The notes: generated by a model from the sequence alone, not told the origin. 64,000 bases of DNA from Blasia pusilla (GCA_050084515.1 CM114271.1:36456001-36520000); one strand, 5' to 3'; shown: positions 1-11,232, numbered from the stretch's first letter. Numbers and translations are program-made.

Positions 1-1245
1 CAATAGAAGCAACGCTAGATATATCAACAAACTTCATCTGGAATAACTTGCTCAACATTGCCATAGAATGAAGTATGTCACCCAGAAAATATAAAATGTA
101 AATCATTTTGAAGGACTTTAACCTCTTTAGAAGATGTGAAGCTACCCCATCATCTTCCTTGGGGTTCACAATAGAGAAGTAGACCATGATCGATTCTAAA
201 CTATCACATAAAGAAGTAACGGCTTACCACCTGCTAAGCTATCTGACCTTCTGATAACGTTTCATGACTTTCCTAGAATCATTTAGCTCTTCTTGTAGAG
301 AAGAAAGACCACACTTCCTCTTAGAACTCTTCTTGAAATAAGATGCAACACAATTCAAAATGTTATCCACCTCATCACTAAGTTCCTTGCACCCTAGACT
401 CTTTGTTGCTGCAAGAGCAGCTAAGTTTGTCCGGTGTGCCACACAATGGACGATTGTCATGTAAGGATTAACATTCCTCTTCAAACGGGCACTTAATCCA
501 TTCCTAGTACCTACCATAGTGTTGGCCCCATCAGACCCAAAACCAACCATCTTCTCAAAATCCAATTCCCATTCCTAAGTAAGGATACTAAACAATCTGA
601 AATGGACTCGGCATCCTTGTTCTCAACCTTGATCAATCCTAAGAAGGTGCACACTTGACCTTCATCAAGGTAAGTGACAAAGGCAACGAGGTGTCTTGTT
701 ACCGATATGTCAGTGGATTCATCTACCATTATTCCGTAAAAGGGACTAAGTCTAACCCTAGCTAGAAGCAATCTTTGAATTATCAAACTAATACATATTA
801 TCATATATGCACATGTCTTGTCATCTTGATACATCGACTTTGTGAGCATCATAGATCCAGATTTGAGTAATGCACAGAGACCAGGGAATGAGGAAAATGC
901 AACATTATACTTAGCCATGAAGTATGCTCCTCGAAATAGATTAAGCACCGCTAAATCGTAGTTTCTATTGGTGCTTGCAATAGCTTTCTGAAGAGTTTTT
1001 CTACCACTATACTGAGCCCAAGCCAGCTTTTTATGTTCCTTGGATTTACCATGGTCTATGAAGGCAGAAATCTTCACATTGATGGCTCCAGATGTGGCAA
1101 ATACAGATTTCCCTCCTGAGTCCTTGCACACTTTACAAAATACCCTCCCCGTGTGAGGCTCAAATTCAATCCATTCAAAAGCTTGATTCCTCTTGTTCTC
1201 TTCAATCTTTGAAGTGGTCAGATCAGAAGGAGAATCTATCTCCTC
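1..1245 (-). pseudogene. hAT-superfamily transposase fragment (DUF4371 type), cut by window edge
   Basis: Reading from about 1,245 downwards on the minus strand there is a BED/TTF-like zinc-finger start (FCKVC, then a H..H pair in FIDHGKSKEH). It is followed by the RNase-H-like core with GIMVDESTDIS and, after a frame change near 570, VGFGSDGANTMVG and VHCVAHRTNLAAL. These are the usual landmarks of the DUF4371/ZNF862-like hAT transposases; the two Asp residues fit the first two catalytic acids. The frame continues to position 1, so the C-terminal dimerisation part lies outside the window. At least one frameshift (511-570) makes this a dead copy. It is a clearly different subfamily from the two hAT copies at 12.6-15 kb and 17.6-29.6 kb. 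Confidence 0.85.
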
Positions 1246-1260
1246 ACATGAGTTGGTAGA

Positions 1261-1735
1261 GGGAAAAACTGCTCACCCTAACATATAACCCTAAAACCAG
1301 ATTGCAATGTTGCCAACAAACTAGTAAAGCCCACTTCAAGGAATCCAAGCTTCCAATGAGAGGCTCAGAAAACTTCGAACAAAGAGCAATGAGCACTGAG
1401 AGCAGCGAGGAGTAAACAGTAAACACAATGACAAGCCTGAAACGAGGCGCCGAGGACGAGCGAGCAACGAGGCGCCGAGGACGGCACACGAGCATGTGAG
1501 GAGATAGATAGAGTTTTTCCCTCTACCAAAGGAAAAACTGCTCACCCTAACAATACGAAAGGAAAAACCAGATTGCAATGCTGCCAACAAACTAGTAAAG
1601 CCCACTTCAAGGAATCCAAGCTACCAATGAGAGGCTCAAAAAACTTTTAACAAAGAGCAATGAGCACTGAGAGCAGCGAGGAGTAAACAGTAAACACAAT
1701 GACGAGCCTGAAACGAGGCGCCGAGGACGGCACAC
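1261..1735. repeat. Direct duplication of a ~200-bp block next to the hAT 5' end
   Basis: The block at about 1,261-1,485 recurs at about 1,530-1,735 with few differences. Shared landmarks are the stretches ggaaaaactgctcaccctaa and cactgagagcagcgaggag, and gaggcgccgaggacg at the end. It lies directly upstream, in hAT sense, of the zinc-finger coding part, so it is probably untranslated leader of the element or of its promoter. No coding signal is convincing in it. Confidence 0.8.
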
Positions 1736-2445
1736 GAGCAGCGAGGACGGTGAGGAGCAGTACGATAAGCAGCAAGGAGGCTTAGGACTGAGGAGTCTCC
1801 GAGAGTCCGACGAGCATTCATGAAGGATTCGAAGGAGAGAGGAGCAAATGGGAGTCGAGTTGCAAATGCCTCGACCCCTACTCCCCTGGGCCCTTGGACC
1901 CTGACTCCCTCTCTCCCGAAATGTGAACTGCCGCGAGTGCTGTGAGATCATCCGCACCCTAGAAGGGATGGCTGGATGAACGCTGCCCCCTTATCCACTC
2001 CCCTCTTGACACCTGTCGGGGCCGATACCTCCTTCCCCCTATCGGAAAATGCTTACACCCTTCAACTAGTCTCGGTTACGCTGCCGGGAAATTCCAACCG
2101 GTTTCCTCAAAACGGCCGGCGTTTGTGACTTGAAGCAACTCACTTCCAACGATTCCTCATTCCTGTTCAATTTCGTCCCGGGCCAGAATCACGTCCATCG
2201 GAAAATCTCAAATTTTGCCGGCAGCCTTTACAAAGGATGCCGGTACTGTCCGGGCTCTTTTCCACTTCAGTCTTCACTCACAGCTTGTAGAGATTCCCTT
2301 CGAGTCGAGGCCAGAGCCGTTCTCCCCACTTTCTCCTCCCTAGTTACCTCCGGTCAGTCTGGGCTCCAATCTTCCTTGATGGAAGCCCACTTTGAGGCAG
2401 TTTTTAGAGGCACTATGTCTGACGGGAATATCCTCATGGAGGTTA
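1736..2445. other. No gene recognised; probable 5' terminal region of the hAT copy
   Basis: This GC-rich stretch has only short overlapping frames. Motifs such as gccggga and ccggtttcc resemble the sequence upstream of the other hAT copies (about 16,450-16,740 and 32,350-32,620), so it may be the distal 5' end of the element. No terminal inverted repeat could be fixed by eye. Confidence 0.3.
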
Positions 2446-3346
2446 GGGCCGTATTCGCTCTTGCTCCGAAAAGGGGGCAGGCTCATGGGTAGGGGCGCGC
2501 CCCCTTCTCCAGGCTTTCCGTATCGCACCACTTACCTATACCACAGCGATGTGGTTCCGCTTGGGCCTCCCCCAACCATCGGTGGTTGGTTCGACACACT
2601 GCGAGTGTTGCCGGAGCCTGGATCCACTTGGTGTGCATTTGGCACGTTGTCCAGTTGGGGGTGAGAGGATAGCCACTCACGATGCAGTGCGGGATATCAT
2701 GTTCAGTATTGCTCGAGAGAGTGGCTTCCATGTGCAGAGAGAGAGGCACTACTCCATGCGGGATTCCCTTATTCGTGTTGATCTCTACATGACACGAGAG
2801 GCTGAGGTGGTGGTGGCGGACGTGGTAGTCACAGATCCTACGCGAGAGGCAGTGCGAGCCCAAGTGGTGGCCCAAGGGCGAATGCTACAAGGAGCGGCGG
2901 CGGCGGTGAAGAAGACACACATCTACAGTCGACTTCACGAGGGACACATCTTCATCCCCTTGGCCATAGAGATGTATGGGGCTATGGGGGAGAGGTTCGA
3001 CTCGTTCCTTACGGACTGTGCCCATCATCTCCACTCGAGAAATGGGTTGTCCTTAGCTACTGCGATTCTCTATTGTAGGCAGCGGGTCTCCATAGCGTTG
3101 CAGCGTGCCCAGGCTAATGGGCTTTTGCGGCGGGCTCAGGCTGTGGGAGACGCCGACGCTAGAGGCCCACTTAGTAGTAGTCATAGCTCTCTTGTTATTG
3201 CTGATATTGTCTCTGCTGTTGGTGAGTTTCGTCGTCAGGGGGACAATGCCCCCTCCTTCCTTTTATGGTCTTGTTATGGTCTTTGTTTTGACTCATTGAG
3301 TCCCCCTCTTTTGTACTTCCGATGGTTTTCATCACTCGTTTTTATC
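2446..3346 (+). mobile_element. 3' end of a non-LTR retrotransposon with restriction-like endonuclease (RLE) domain
   Basis: An open frame with ATG at 2,549 runs to 3,400, and the same frame is open upstream to about 2,446. It has a CCHC-like knuckle (C18, C20 or C21, H30, C34; SLDPLGVHLARC), then RIATHDAVRD-like residues. A PD-(D/E)xK-like core follows: RVDLYM (D78), VVADVVVTDP (D91) and KK at 121-122, then FIPLAIEMYG. This order (zinc knuckle, RLE, conserved tail) is that of the C-terminus of R2-like non-LTR retrotransposons; no reverse transcriptase is left upstream. The 3' tail, with ttgtacttccgatgg and cgtttttatc, ends at about 3,346 and is shared with 6,514-6,629. It is a 5'-truncated copy, the usual state of such insertions. 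The last ~20 codons lie past the tail and are probably meaningless. Confidence 0.7.
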
Positions 3347-3810
3347 CGGTGCATCCGATTCAACCGGACCGGTATCATCCATACTCTCGTCCAAATCTAA
3401 CTCATCTGCACATCCGGAAGTTTCTTACACGCTCGGCAGTCTAGCACAAATCGTACGCCACAAGATATTTCACACCTGGAATCCCGGATCAGACCTGTAC
3501 CTCGTGATTTGGTCCGCGTGCGTGTGAAAATTCTAATGGCATTGCTGCCAGGAAAGTCCGCTAACTGCTACGAAGTACGAACACTACAATATTGTATAGA
3601 ACTGTCGGAAAGTTTGAGACTCGGAGCGTCGTCTGACTCGTCTTGTTGTGGAATCGGCTGAGCACGTGTTTCGTCCTTATAATGCTCCTCGACTGCCATC
3701 AAGGCTAGGCTAGTGCCGGTGCCGGCATTCCTGGAAACATCTACACACGGATTTCGAAAATTTATGAATAGATTTAAAATTCGGAATCGGGTAGAAAACC
3801 ATAATATAAT
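3347..3810. other. Intergenic, nothing recognised
   Basis: No coding frame with family features, no clear repeat. A short minus frame (3,568-3,825) has no recognisable motif. Confidence 0.6.
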
Positions 3811-4360
3811 AATAGGGCGTCTCACTTGGAGGCTGTCAAATTTTGAACGTCCTCCGTAAAATAGAGACGCTTTCTTTTATTTATGTTGAGAGATTTCGTA
3901 ATTTCAAGGCCTGCGACTTAAACAAACACACACAAATATGCTTTGGACTTTCGGCAGTAGGAGATGCCACTTGAACACACACAAACATGTTTTGGACGTC
4001 CGGCCTCAACAGTATTCCACCCAAGCACGGAATTTGGCCAAATACATAGTTATGGCTTCGTACGTCCGAGCGTAAGATGCGTTTCTCGGAGGCTGTAAAA
4101 TTTTAGACGTCCTTCAAGCTCTTGACCATAAAATAAATAGAGACGGCTTCCATTTATGTCTGAGGAAAGTTTATATTGAGAGATTCTGTAAGTTTGAAGA
4201 CGTCGATTTAAATACACATGAATATGTTTTGGACGTCCGGGCCGTAGGAGATGAGCGTCCGCCTCCAACGGTAGCCCGCACCCGAGCACAAAATTTGATC
4301 ATATACAGAGTTATGGCTTCATACGTCCCACCCTATGACACATTTCTGAGACGCCCTATT
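3811..4360. mobile_element. MITE-like element with 14-bp perfect terminal inverted repeats
   Basis: The left end AATAGGGCGTCTCA (3,811-3,824) and the right end TGAGACGCCCTATT (4,347-4,360) are perfect inverse complements. The 550-bp body carries two diverged tandem units (about 3,815-4,075 and 4,077-4,340). Both have a ggaggctgt start, an AAATTTTxxACGTCC block, a TTTTGGACGTCCGG-like block and a GTTATGGCTTCxTACGTCC end. There is no coding capacity. No exact target duplication is visible, so the superfamily is open (Mutator- or Harbinger-derived are both possible). Confidence 0.7.
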
Positions 4361-6390
4361 GTGAAATATTGAGGAAAGTGTGGGGGGACGTCATAATTAA
4401 ATCTTCAAACTAGGTATACTCCAGGGTAAGAGTGAATTTTCCGGACAGTATTAGAGGTATGTCCAATAGATGAGGTTTGGGTGCTACGATACAAGTTTTA
4501 GGAGCTTCTATATTAATAAAATCAAAAGAGGATTGGGTTTGGGAACCTTCCTCTTAAGCCCTCCCACGTTCAGGGTTTGGGAACCCTAAACCTGTCCACA
4601 CGTAGGTTTTTTTAAGCCTTCCCATGTTGAGATGTGTAAAGAATATTTAATTAAGTGCTGGCAGAATACTAGTGGGATAAAAAACCGAGCACCCAATGAA
4701 ATTCTTGTGGGAGAAGACAAAAGACTTGTCATTTCTCAAAGAAATACTGGCAGTAAATGGAAAAGTAAAAAACACCTCACCACAACCATAAGAAGTAGAG
4801 AGAGCGAGCCCAAAGGCTTACGTAGGTGTTGAAAAAAACTGGATAGAAAAGCCTACCCCTACCATCAAATAGGCGGCTTGTGTCATGAGGGACACATCAG
4901 CATCAATTTTTTTAGAAGGAAAAGTATGTTTTTAATTAAATTTGTAGCATCACAAAATATGTCATAAAAGGTAAAGATAGATGAATTTATGCAATATCAA
5001 GAACTAGAGGGATCCAACCCACTAGTTAGATTTTAGATATACAAATTACACAATCGGATGTAAGACTAAATTTTATGATTGAATACGGTATTTAGTTTAT
5101 TTAATTGTACGTTGGTGATAGCAATATATATACGCATAATAGTTGTTGCACCTTGTGTAGTAGAGTAGAGAGAATATCAATACAAAATGCCTCAAATCGT
5201 GGAAGGTCGGATGTGGATGCTTGTAGGTCGAGGATGACTTGCTATGGAAGGGGGTGACTTGTATGGAAGGGGGTGACTTGAGTGTCAAAGTCCCTAGGTG
5301 AATTATCCTCTGGTTTGACCTCATTTGGAACTATTTTTTAGAATTTAAAACTTTGGTTTAGTTCTCTCTTTTTTCTCAATTGATTTTCATTTTTGGAAAA
5401 TTCCAAAAAGGTAGCATGTGTGGACCTAAACCTAGGAGAGAGCATGGGGAATGGAGAAAGCTTGGAAAGCTTATTTTCTCCCTACCGAACCTCCTTCTTG
5501 AACCTTACACCTGAGTGCAGACCCCCGTGCAGTTGACGATTCGTCCCACTAGCTTACCAACAATTCACGGAGTCCTACATGGGGCTCTATTATTTATTTG
5601 TAGAAGTTTTCTCTAATTACCTGCCCGAACCTCTTGCCCGCTGGTCTCACATTAAATGCAAGACCACGGCAATCTAAGGCATTAAATTTTCATCACCAAA
5701 TTTTGCAATAGGTTTTAGAGTAGAATTGCCCAAATACGCTTGAGCGGAGTAGGATAACACAAGCTAGAGGATATTGAACTTGAGAGTTATAGTATAGTCT
5801 CAAATTTATGATGGACAAAGTATAATATAATGAAATTGCAAATAGGAGAAAATAGGAAAAAATTTCTTCATAAGGTTTTTTCTAAATCTTTTTAGTTTTT
5901 CTAAAATGGGCTTTATCCTCAAATTTGAGGATTTCTAAGAACCTTATGAACTTACATTTTGGGACGTTGCCTCTTTTATTTTAATAAAGTGGTCCCCACA
6001 ATTTTATGAGCATCCCTCTAGTCCTAACGTCATGGCTGACCATGATCCACTTTATGTGGCCGACTGCAAGCATTAATTTCCTTAAGGGCATGCAACAAAA
6101 AAATATTTTCATATTTAAATTCCAAAGTCCCCCGGCGTAGAGCTAGGTTAGAGGCTTGGGGTCGTTCCTCCGGAGGGCTAGGCTGCCCGTGTTCAAGCTA
6201 CCCCTTTATCGCCTGTTGGCTTATTATGACTTCTTAAGGCTCCCGGGAGTGAGCTGTAGCCGGAGATTCTGGCATGCCGCCCAAACACCAAGACTCGGAC
6301 CAGGTAACCATTGAACTTGAAGACCAGGATTGAGTCTGGGCTATGACGACATGATGAACCTCATAAGTGAACACCAGCCATCACCCAAAC
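4361..6390. other. AT-rich intergenic stretch without recognisable genes
   Basis: Only short frames without family features occur. A 19-bp direct doubling (tatggaagggggtgacttg) sits at about 5,241-5,280. Nothing else stands out. Confidence 0.6.
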
Positions 6391-6490
6391 ATGAGTCGCC
6401 GAGATCCGGGTTGCAAGTCACCAAATCCAGGTTGAGAGTCGCCAAGATTCAGGTTGAAAGGTCCAGGTTGCGAGTCATCAGGGTCGAGTA
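6391..6490. repeat. Short degenerate tandem repeat, ~22-bp unit
   Basis: About four imperfect units of the type gagtcgccaagatccaggttg follow each other, differing at several positions. No coding role is apparent. Confidence 0.6.
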
Positions 6491-6513
6491 CTAGAGAGTC
6501 ACGTTTGAGAGCT

Positions 6514-6629
6514 AGGGGGGGGAATGCCCCCTTCTTCCTTTTCTGGTCGTGTTGTGGCCTTCAGGTTTTGACTCTTTGAGTCCCCCTCTTTTGTACTTCC
6601 GATGGGTTTTCCATCACTCGTTTTTATCG
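6514..6629 (+). mobile_element. Isolated 3' tail of the RLE non-LTR family
   Basis: This 116-bp block matches the 3' end of the element at 2,446-3,346: gaatgcccccttcttcctttt, tgactctttgagtccccctc, ttgtacttccgatggg, and the terminal cgtttttatc. Everything upstream is missing, as expected for extreme 5' truncation in target-primed reverse transcription. Confidence 0.75.
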
Positions 6630-7566
6630 AAGTGCATCTTTGAGCTAGCCCTGATGAGTCCAAGTCGGAAACCCGAGTCCTTGATGATCAGATCAAGTCA
6701 AGAGAGAACCGTCGCTATCTCAAGTTAGTGATGGGCTAGAATGAGTTAGCGCGACGCTAACTCACAAGGCCGCTAGAACCGCTGCCAAGGCTGCGGCGCG
6801 TCTAGAGTCGGTAGGCGTATGAGGGTGAAACGCGGGATTCTCGTGGAACGCTGTGCGAGTGAAGATAGGGCAGGCGGAACGCCGCCAGTACTCGCAGCAC
6901 CCGAACACGATAACCTGCGTGTACAGGAGACGTACGCCCGCAACTAGGAGCGTGAGAAACGAAACCACCGCGCATCAGCCCAAGGGTCGGACGAGAGTCA
7001 AATGCGCTATAAAGCCCACATGGAGCATCAAACGCGGGGCGTTTTGGGAGCACTTTGTTGCGTTGGAAAGAGGAGAACGCTCTTGTTGCTTGGTTGCACG
7101 CACTCAAAGCTCAAGAGGAGCTCCCAGCGTTGAGGTCGGAACGAGAGGGGGTCTGTGTAGATCGTTTAGTCGTGTGTTTGCGGATCAGCTCTAGGATTGA
7201 GTTCGAGTTGATTTCTCGAGGCAACGCCGTGTTTGGGAGACGTGTTGAGTGCCGAGGTCCTACTTCCCAAGGGGGAAGACTGAGCCCACATCGACTTCCT
7301 ATGAGTGGAGAGCGTTTGGCAGGAATGTGAGTAGTTAGATGCCAGAGCTAGTTTTGGAGATTAGTGGCATCGCGGAGGATTGCAGTAAACCTAGACCAAT
7401 TTCTTTGGTTTGTTGTTTTTTTGTGTTTCCCCTGTGGTTTGCAGGAATCCCCCGCGACATGAGCCCCACTCTCTCCACACGTACCTTTCCTACCTGCCAA
7501 AATTCTACAACTGAATTGTGGTGGCCCTCGAATCCAAAAACGTAATCTTGAGGCTTGCATGATCGT
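6630..7566. other. GC-richer stretch with short overlapping frames, no gene recognised
   Basis: Several 60-110 codon frames overlap on both strands, which is expected of GC-rich non-coding DNA. None carries a domain that could be recognised. Confidence 0.5.
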
Positions 7567-7567
7567 T

Positions 7568-8134
7568 ATCACTATTCCCCCAAATTTTTTCAGTTATGTG
7601 TATGCGTGTGGGAAAGGAAAAACACAACTGTTACACTACTCCCCCAAAATTCTTCAGCTATGTGTATGCCTATGGAAAAGGGAAAACACACTATTCCCCC
7701 AAAATTGTTCACTTATGTGAATGCCTATGGAAAAAGAAAAAAAGACATGATCCCCCCAAAATAGTTCGGTTATGTGTATGTCTATGGAAAAGGAAAAACA
7801 CACTATTCCCCCACAATTTTTCGGTTATGTGTATGTCTATGGAAAAAGAAAAAAGCCTTATTCCCCCAAAATAGTTAAGTTATGTGTATGTGTATGGGAA
7901 AGGACAAACACATTATCCCCCCATTTCTTCACTTATGTGTATGTCTATGGAAAAGGAAAAAAAAATTATTCCCCCAAAAATAGTTAAGTTAAGTGTATGC
8001 CTATGGAAAAGGAAAAACACACTATTCCCCGAAAATTGTTCAGTTATGTGTATGTCTATGGAAAAGGAAAAACACGCTTTTCCCCAAAATTGTTCGTTTA
8101 TGTGTATGCCTGTGGAAAAGGCAAAACACGCTCG
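7568..8134. repeat. Minisatellite, ~10 units of ~55 bp
   Basis: Each unit runs attcccccaaaattgttc, then agttatgtgtatgcctatgg, then aaaaggaaaaacacact, with point changes and 1-3 bp length changes. Units start near 7,570, 7,637, 7,691, 7,749, 7,805, 7,860, 7,915, 7,968, 8,025 and 8,080. Repeated peptides of the type MCMSMEKEK appear in all plus frames simply because of the tandem structure; this is not taken as a gene. It ends 1.25 kb upstream of the receptor kinase. Confidence 0.9.
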
Positions 8135-9381
8135 AATGACGTCACTCATGTCATGAGACGTGAGTAGGGGAAATTTCGTGAGTGTCACTCGACCAAATTG
8201 TCGTCTTTACTCTCCCCATCTCACTGGTCGTCGTTAACTTGATGTGGTGCAGGTGGAGACCGTGGAGTCTCGGGCGATCAAGTTGACTTGGTCGGGAAGA
8301 ACGAACAGAAACTCCCTGTACGTGGAGATGCAGTCTGTTAAATGCAGTCTGTATGAGGAAGTGGTACGAGTAGAGGGTATATGGACTTGTCCTCGGCTTC
8401 CGGGGAAAATATCTATGAAAGGAATGGCGGAGAAGAGAAGATTCATCGCTCTTTCCTCGTCAAAAACGAGATTTCGTGTGCTATGGACTCCATAAGAAAC
8501 GAGTTTTAGTTTTCCGACTCCAGCCATACTATGGCTGTGAGCCTACCACGCTTTTGTAAAGTTAGCGCGTTAAACTGGAGGATGTGCTCCCCGAACCCGA
8601 GATCAGAAAAATGTAGCGGCGTTGTTATTTTCGGCGAAAAGGTACTAGGGGAAAGAGTTGGAGACTATATTCCATTCGAAAAAATGAGGAGCCAGGAGGG
8701 CGGAGAATCTAGGCACCTACTCGTGCATTTGGTGGCCGTATACATTCGGGAGATTAGAGGATTGACTTCGACGTTAGACTCGGTCGGCGATGGTCGGAAG
8801 GTCCACGTACCTTTGAAAGATCGTTTGTTCTGAAAATCGCTTGAAATCGGATTCATGTCTGTATCTTCGGTCTGCACTGCACGTAACCCTTCGATCGTCT
8901 GCAGCCGACCGTCGCTCTGTCGGGGAAATCTGCACTCAGGGTATACATGTAACAGAGTTTTTGTGGCTTCCACTTTCGAATCGTTGTACTGTTCAGGTGT
9001 ATGAGTTGCGTCCTCAGCAGCGCGGAGGACCGCCTGCAGTCGCAGTGCGCATCTCCAAATTGATTGAAGGCACAGACACCAGCGTTCAATTTCTTCAGTT
9101 ACGGTGAGTCGACGTTGATCCTTGGCTGGCTGGCTGGCTGGCGGTCTGCGTGAGATTGTGCCTGCAATTGTAGCGTCATCGGTTGTTCTGGATTTGCGTT
9201 TCCACGCCCTTAAGTTAGAGGATTAGGATCAAGATGAAGGTATGATCGGAGTATGTATGCGGAGCAGTCTGATCTTACAGCCGCCAAGAGCTGGGAGGAC
9301 GCACTGACAGTTGACAAAATTGCAGTGTCGTGAAGTGAGGATAGCGGCACCGCGAGCATTTCCTACTTGATTCGCGTGAGG
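8135..9381 (+). other. Upstream region of the receptor-like kinase
   Basis: No second gene could be recognised here. A (GGCT)n microsatellite lies at 9,124-9,141. The stretch probably holds the promoter and 5' UTR of the kinase gene; no convincing TATA box was found. Confidence 0.4.
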
Positions 9382-11232
9382 ATGGGCACGAACACGGGGC
9401 CGAGGAGGTCAGCGATCGAGCAGGATCATGTCGTAAGAAGGCGCAAGTCGAACGTCGTGGTCGTCGCCATGGTTTTGGCGATGATTCCCTTGGTCTCAGC
9501 GCAAGAACCTACTGCATCCGGCTCCTGCTCTGCGGCGAATCCGTGTTCGCGCGCGAGCAGTCCTTGCTGCAGCTCATCCAGTTTTTGCGGGTCCGACTCG
9601 AACTATTGCGGCTCGAATTGCGTTCCGGCGAACTCCTTCAAGGGCTCTTGTTCTGTTGCGCCAGGGAGCTCGGCGTCGGTTCCAGACACCTCATCATGTG
9701 CGAGCGATCCGAACAGTTGCGTAGAAGGAGCTTGCTGCAGCAAATCCTATTTTTGTGGATTTGACAGTGATCATTGCGGAGCGGGATGCACCGGTGGGGC
9801 TTGTGCGAACAAGAAGCCGCCCCTGAGCACCGGTGCTGTTATCGGGATCTGTTTGGCTAGTTTCGTCGTTATTTCCGTGCTCGTTGGTGGATCGGCGTAC
9901 GCTGCCAGGCGGCGCCACAAGAAAAACAAGGATCAATCCGAGGGTTTCATCGTGAAATACTCGTACAGAACCATCGCGGCGGCCACGAGAGATTTCGCCA
10001 CTCCGCTGGGGAAGGGTGGATTCGGAGAAGTCTTCAAGGGTACTCTCAATGACAACACCGAAATAGCTGTGAAGAGACTGCGCGTGACGGCGAATGAAAG
10101 TGCAAATGAGCAGAAGCCGAGGCATGCGAGCAGCGCGTGGCCATGGCGTCTCTCGTCCGTCTTCCGTAAGACCGACAATGCCTCCGCAGTCGAACTGAAC
10201 AGCTACGAGGCGGAAATCGACGCCATGGGGCGCGCTCGTGTGAGCCACGTGAACCTCGTCACGCTCAAAGGATACTGCTTCCGGAAGGAAACGAACGAAC
10301 GTTATCTCGTGTACGAGTTCGTGCCTAACTGGACGCTTGCGGATTGGCTTTTCCAGCCGCGCAAACCTGACACCTATTGCCTCCATTGGGACAGGCGGAA
10401 GGAGATAGCCTACGGCGTCGCGAGAGCGTTGGAGTATCTGCACAAGTCGATTTCGAAGAATCACGCTATCATTCATCTTGACATCAAGCCAGAGAATGTT
10501 CTCCTGAATAAGGATCTCACGCCGAAGGTGGCGGACTTCGGCTCCGCACAGATCCTGCTCAATATGAGCGAGATAAACGTCGCAATTGTGGGCACGAGAG
10601 TGTACAAAGCTCCTGAACTGCAAGACACACATTCCAAGGCCTCCGTCAAATCGGACGTCTTCAGTTACGGGATTGTTTTGCTGGAACTGGTCACCGGACG
10701 TAGAGTGTGCACCAAAGAAACCAACGAATATTTGCCTTTACTGGCTGCCCAGGCGGCAGAGAAGGGATCACTTCTCAAAATTGTCGATAAGGACTTGGAG
10801 ATGAGCACGCAGCCAAACAACCTGAGAGTGGAAGCAATCAGATTCCTTCGGGTTGGACTTTGGTGCGTGCAGCAGAATCCGATAAACAGACCTGAAATGG
10901 GAGAAGTGATTAACCTTCTGAATGGTGCCAAACTCGCCAAGTTTCCGGTCAACGACAAAAGTCCCGACGGATTGGAAAGAGAACTGGAGGAATTGGGGCA
11001 AGCTTTGCTGGGCAGGGGCGTCTGGCATCCTACAGACACAAGTGCGACGACAACTCGAACGGCCGGACCAACAGCTCGATCCGAGATCTTCAGCACAATT
11101 CAAGATCCCAGGGCTCAAGATCTCGAGGCTCCGAGGACGTCCCGGACTAGTGCCGGACTACAAACCAGCGGACTCCGCCAATATGACGATCCGCTCCTGG
11201 GGAAATACGGAAGTAGATCCGACAATACGTGA
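9382..11232 (+). CDS. Receptor-like kinase with two hevein-like ectodomain modules, non-RD kinase
   Basis: The first ATG of the open frame is at 9,382, giving 616 residues. Order: basic N-terminus, signal-peptide-like stretch (about 22-40, ending PLVSA), two cysteine modules, transmembrane segment (about 150-175, GAVIGICLASFVVISVLVGG), then a Ser/Thr kinase. The modules are at 49-90 (SPCCSSSSFCGSDSNYCGSN) and 106-141 (ACCSKSYFCGFDSDHCGAGC). Both show the CC-x4-6-CG-x4-[YH]CG pattern of chitin-binding type 1 domains. The kinase has GKGGFG (210-215), K231, HLD (365-367) with K369 and N372, DFG (385-387) and APE (410-412), so it looks catalytically competent. It is non-RD because Arg is replaced by Leu. 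About 40 extra residues sit before helix C. A role in sensing chitin-like glycans is inference. The stop at 11,230 overlaps a good splice donor, so the true C-terminus may differ. Confidence 0.85.
   Translation: MGTNTGPRRSAIEQDHVVRRRKSNVVVVAMVLAMIPLVSAQEPTASGSCSAANPCSRASSPCCSSSSFCGSDSNYCGSNCVPANSFKGSCSVAPGSSASVPDTSSCASDPNSCVEGACCSKSYFCGFDSDHCGAGCTGGACANKKPPLSTGAVIGICLASFVVISVLVGGSAYAARRRHKKNKDQSEGFIVKYSYRTIAAATRDFATPLGKGGFGEVFKGTLNDNTEIAVKRLRVTANESANEQKPRHASSAWPWRLSSVFRKTDNASAVELNSYEAEIDAMGRARVSHVNLVTLKGYCFRKETNERYLVYEFVPNWTLADWLFQPRKPDTYCLHWDRRKEIAYGVARALEYLHKSISKNHAIIHLDIKPENVLLNKDLTPKVADFGSAQILLNMSEINVAIVGTRVYKAPELQDTHSKASVKSDVFSYGIVLLELVTGRRVCTKETNEYLPLLAAQAAEKGSLLKIVDKDLEMSTQPNNLRVEAIRFLRVGLWCVQQNPINRPEMGEVINLLNGAKLAKFPVNDKSPDGLERELEELGQALLGRGVWHPTDTSATTTRTAGPTARSEIFSTIQDPRAQDLEAPRTSRTSAGLQTSGLRQYDDPLLGKYGSRSDNT

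Noticed and set aside
1244-1957. Minus frames with repeated LLVCRPRRLV-like peptides
   Set aside because: They are the duplicated non-coding block (1,261-1,735) read as protein.
7555-8156. Four plus-strand frames of 69-92 codons rich in MCMSMEKEK-like peptides
   Set aside because: They are the same minisatellite read in all three frames; no start context, signal or independent coding bias.
9694-10632. 312-codon minus-strand frame opposite the receptor kinase
   Set aside because: Mirror frame of a GC-rich kinase gene; the plus frame has the complete set of kinase motifs, the minus frame has none.
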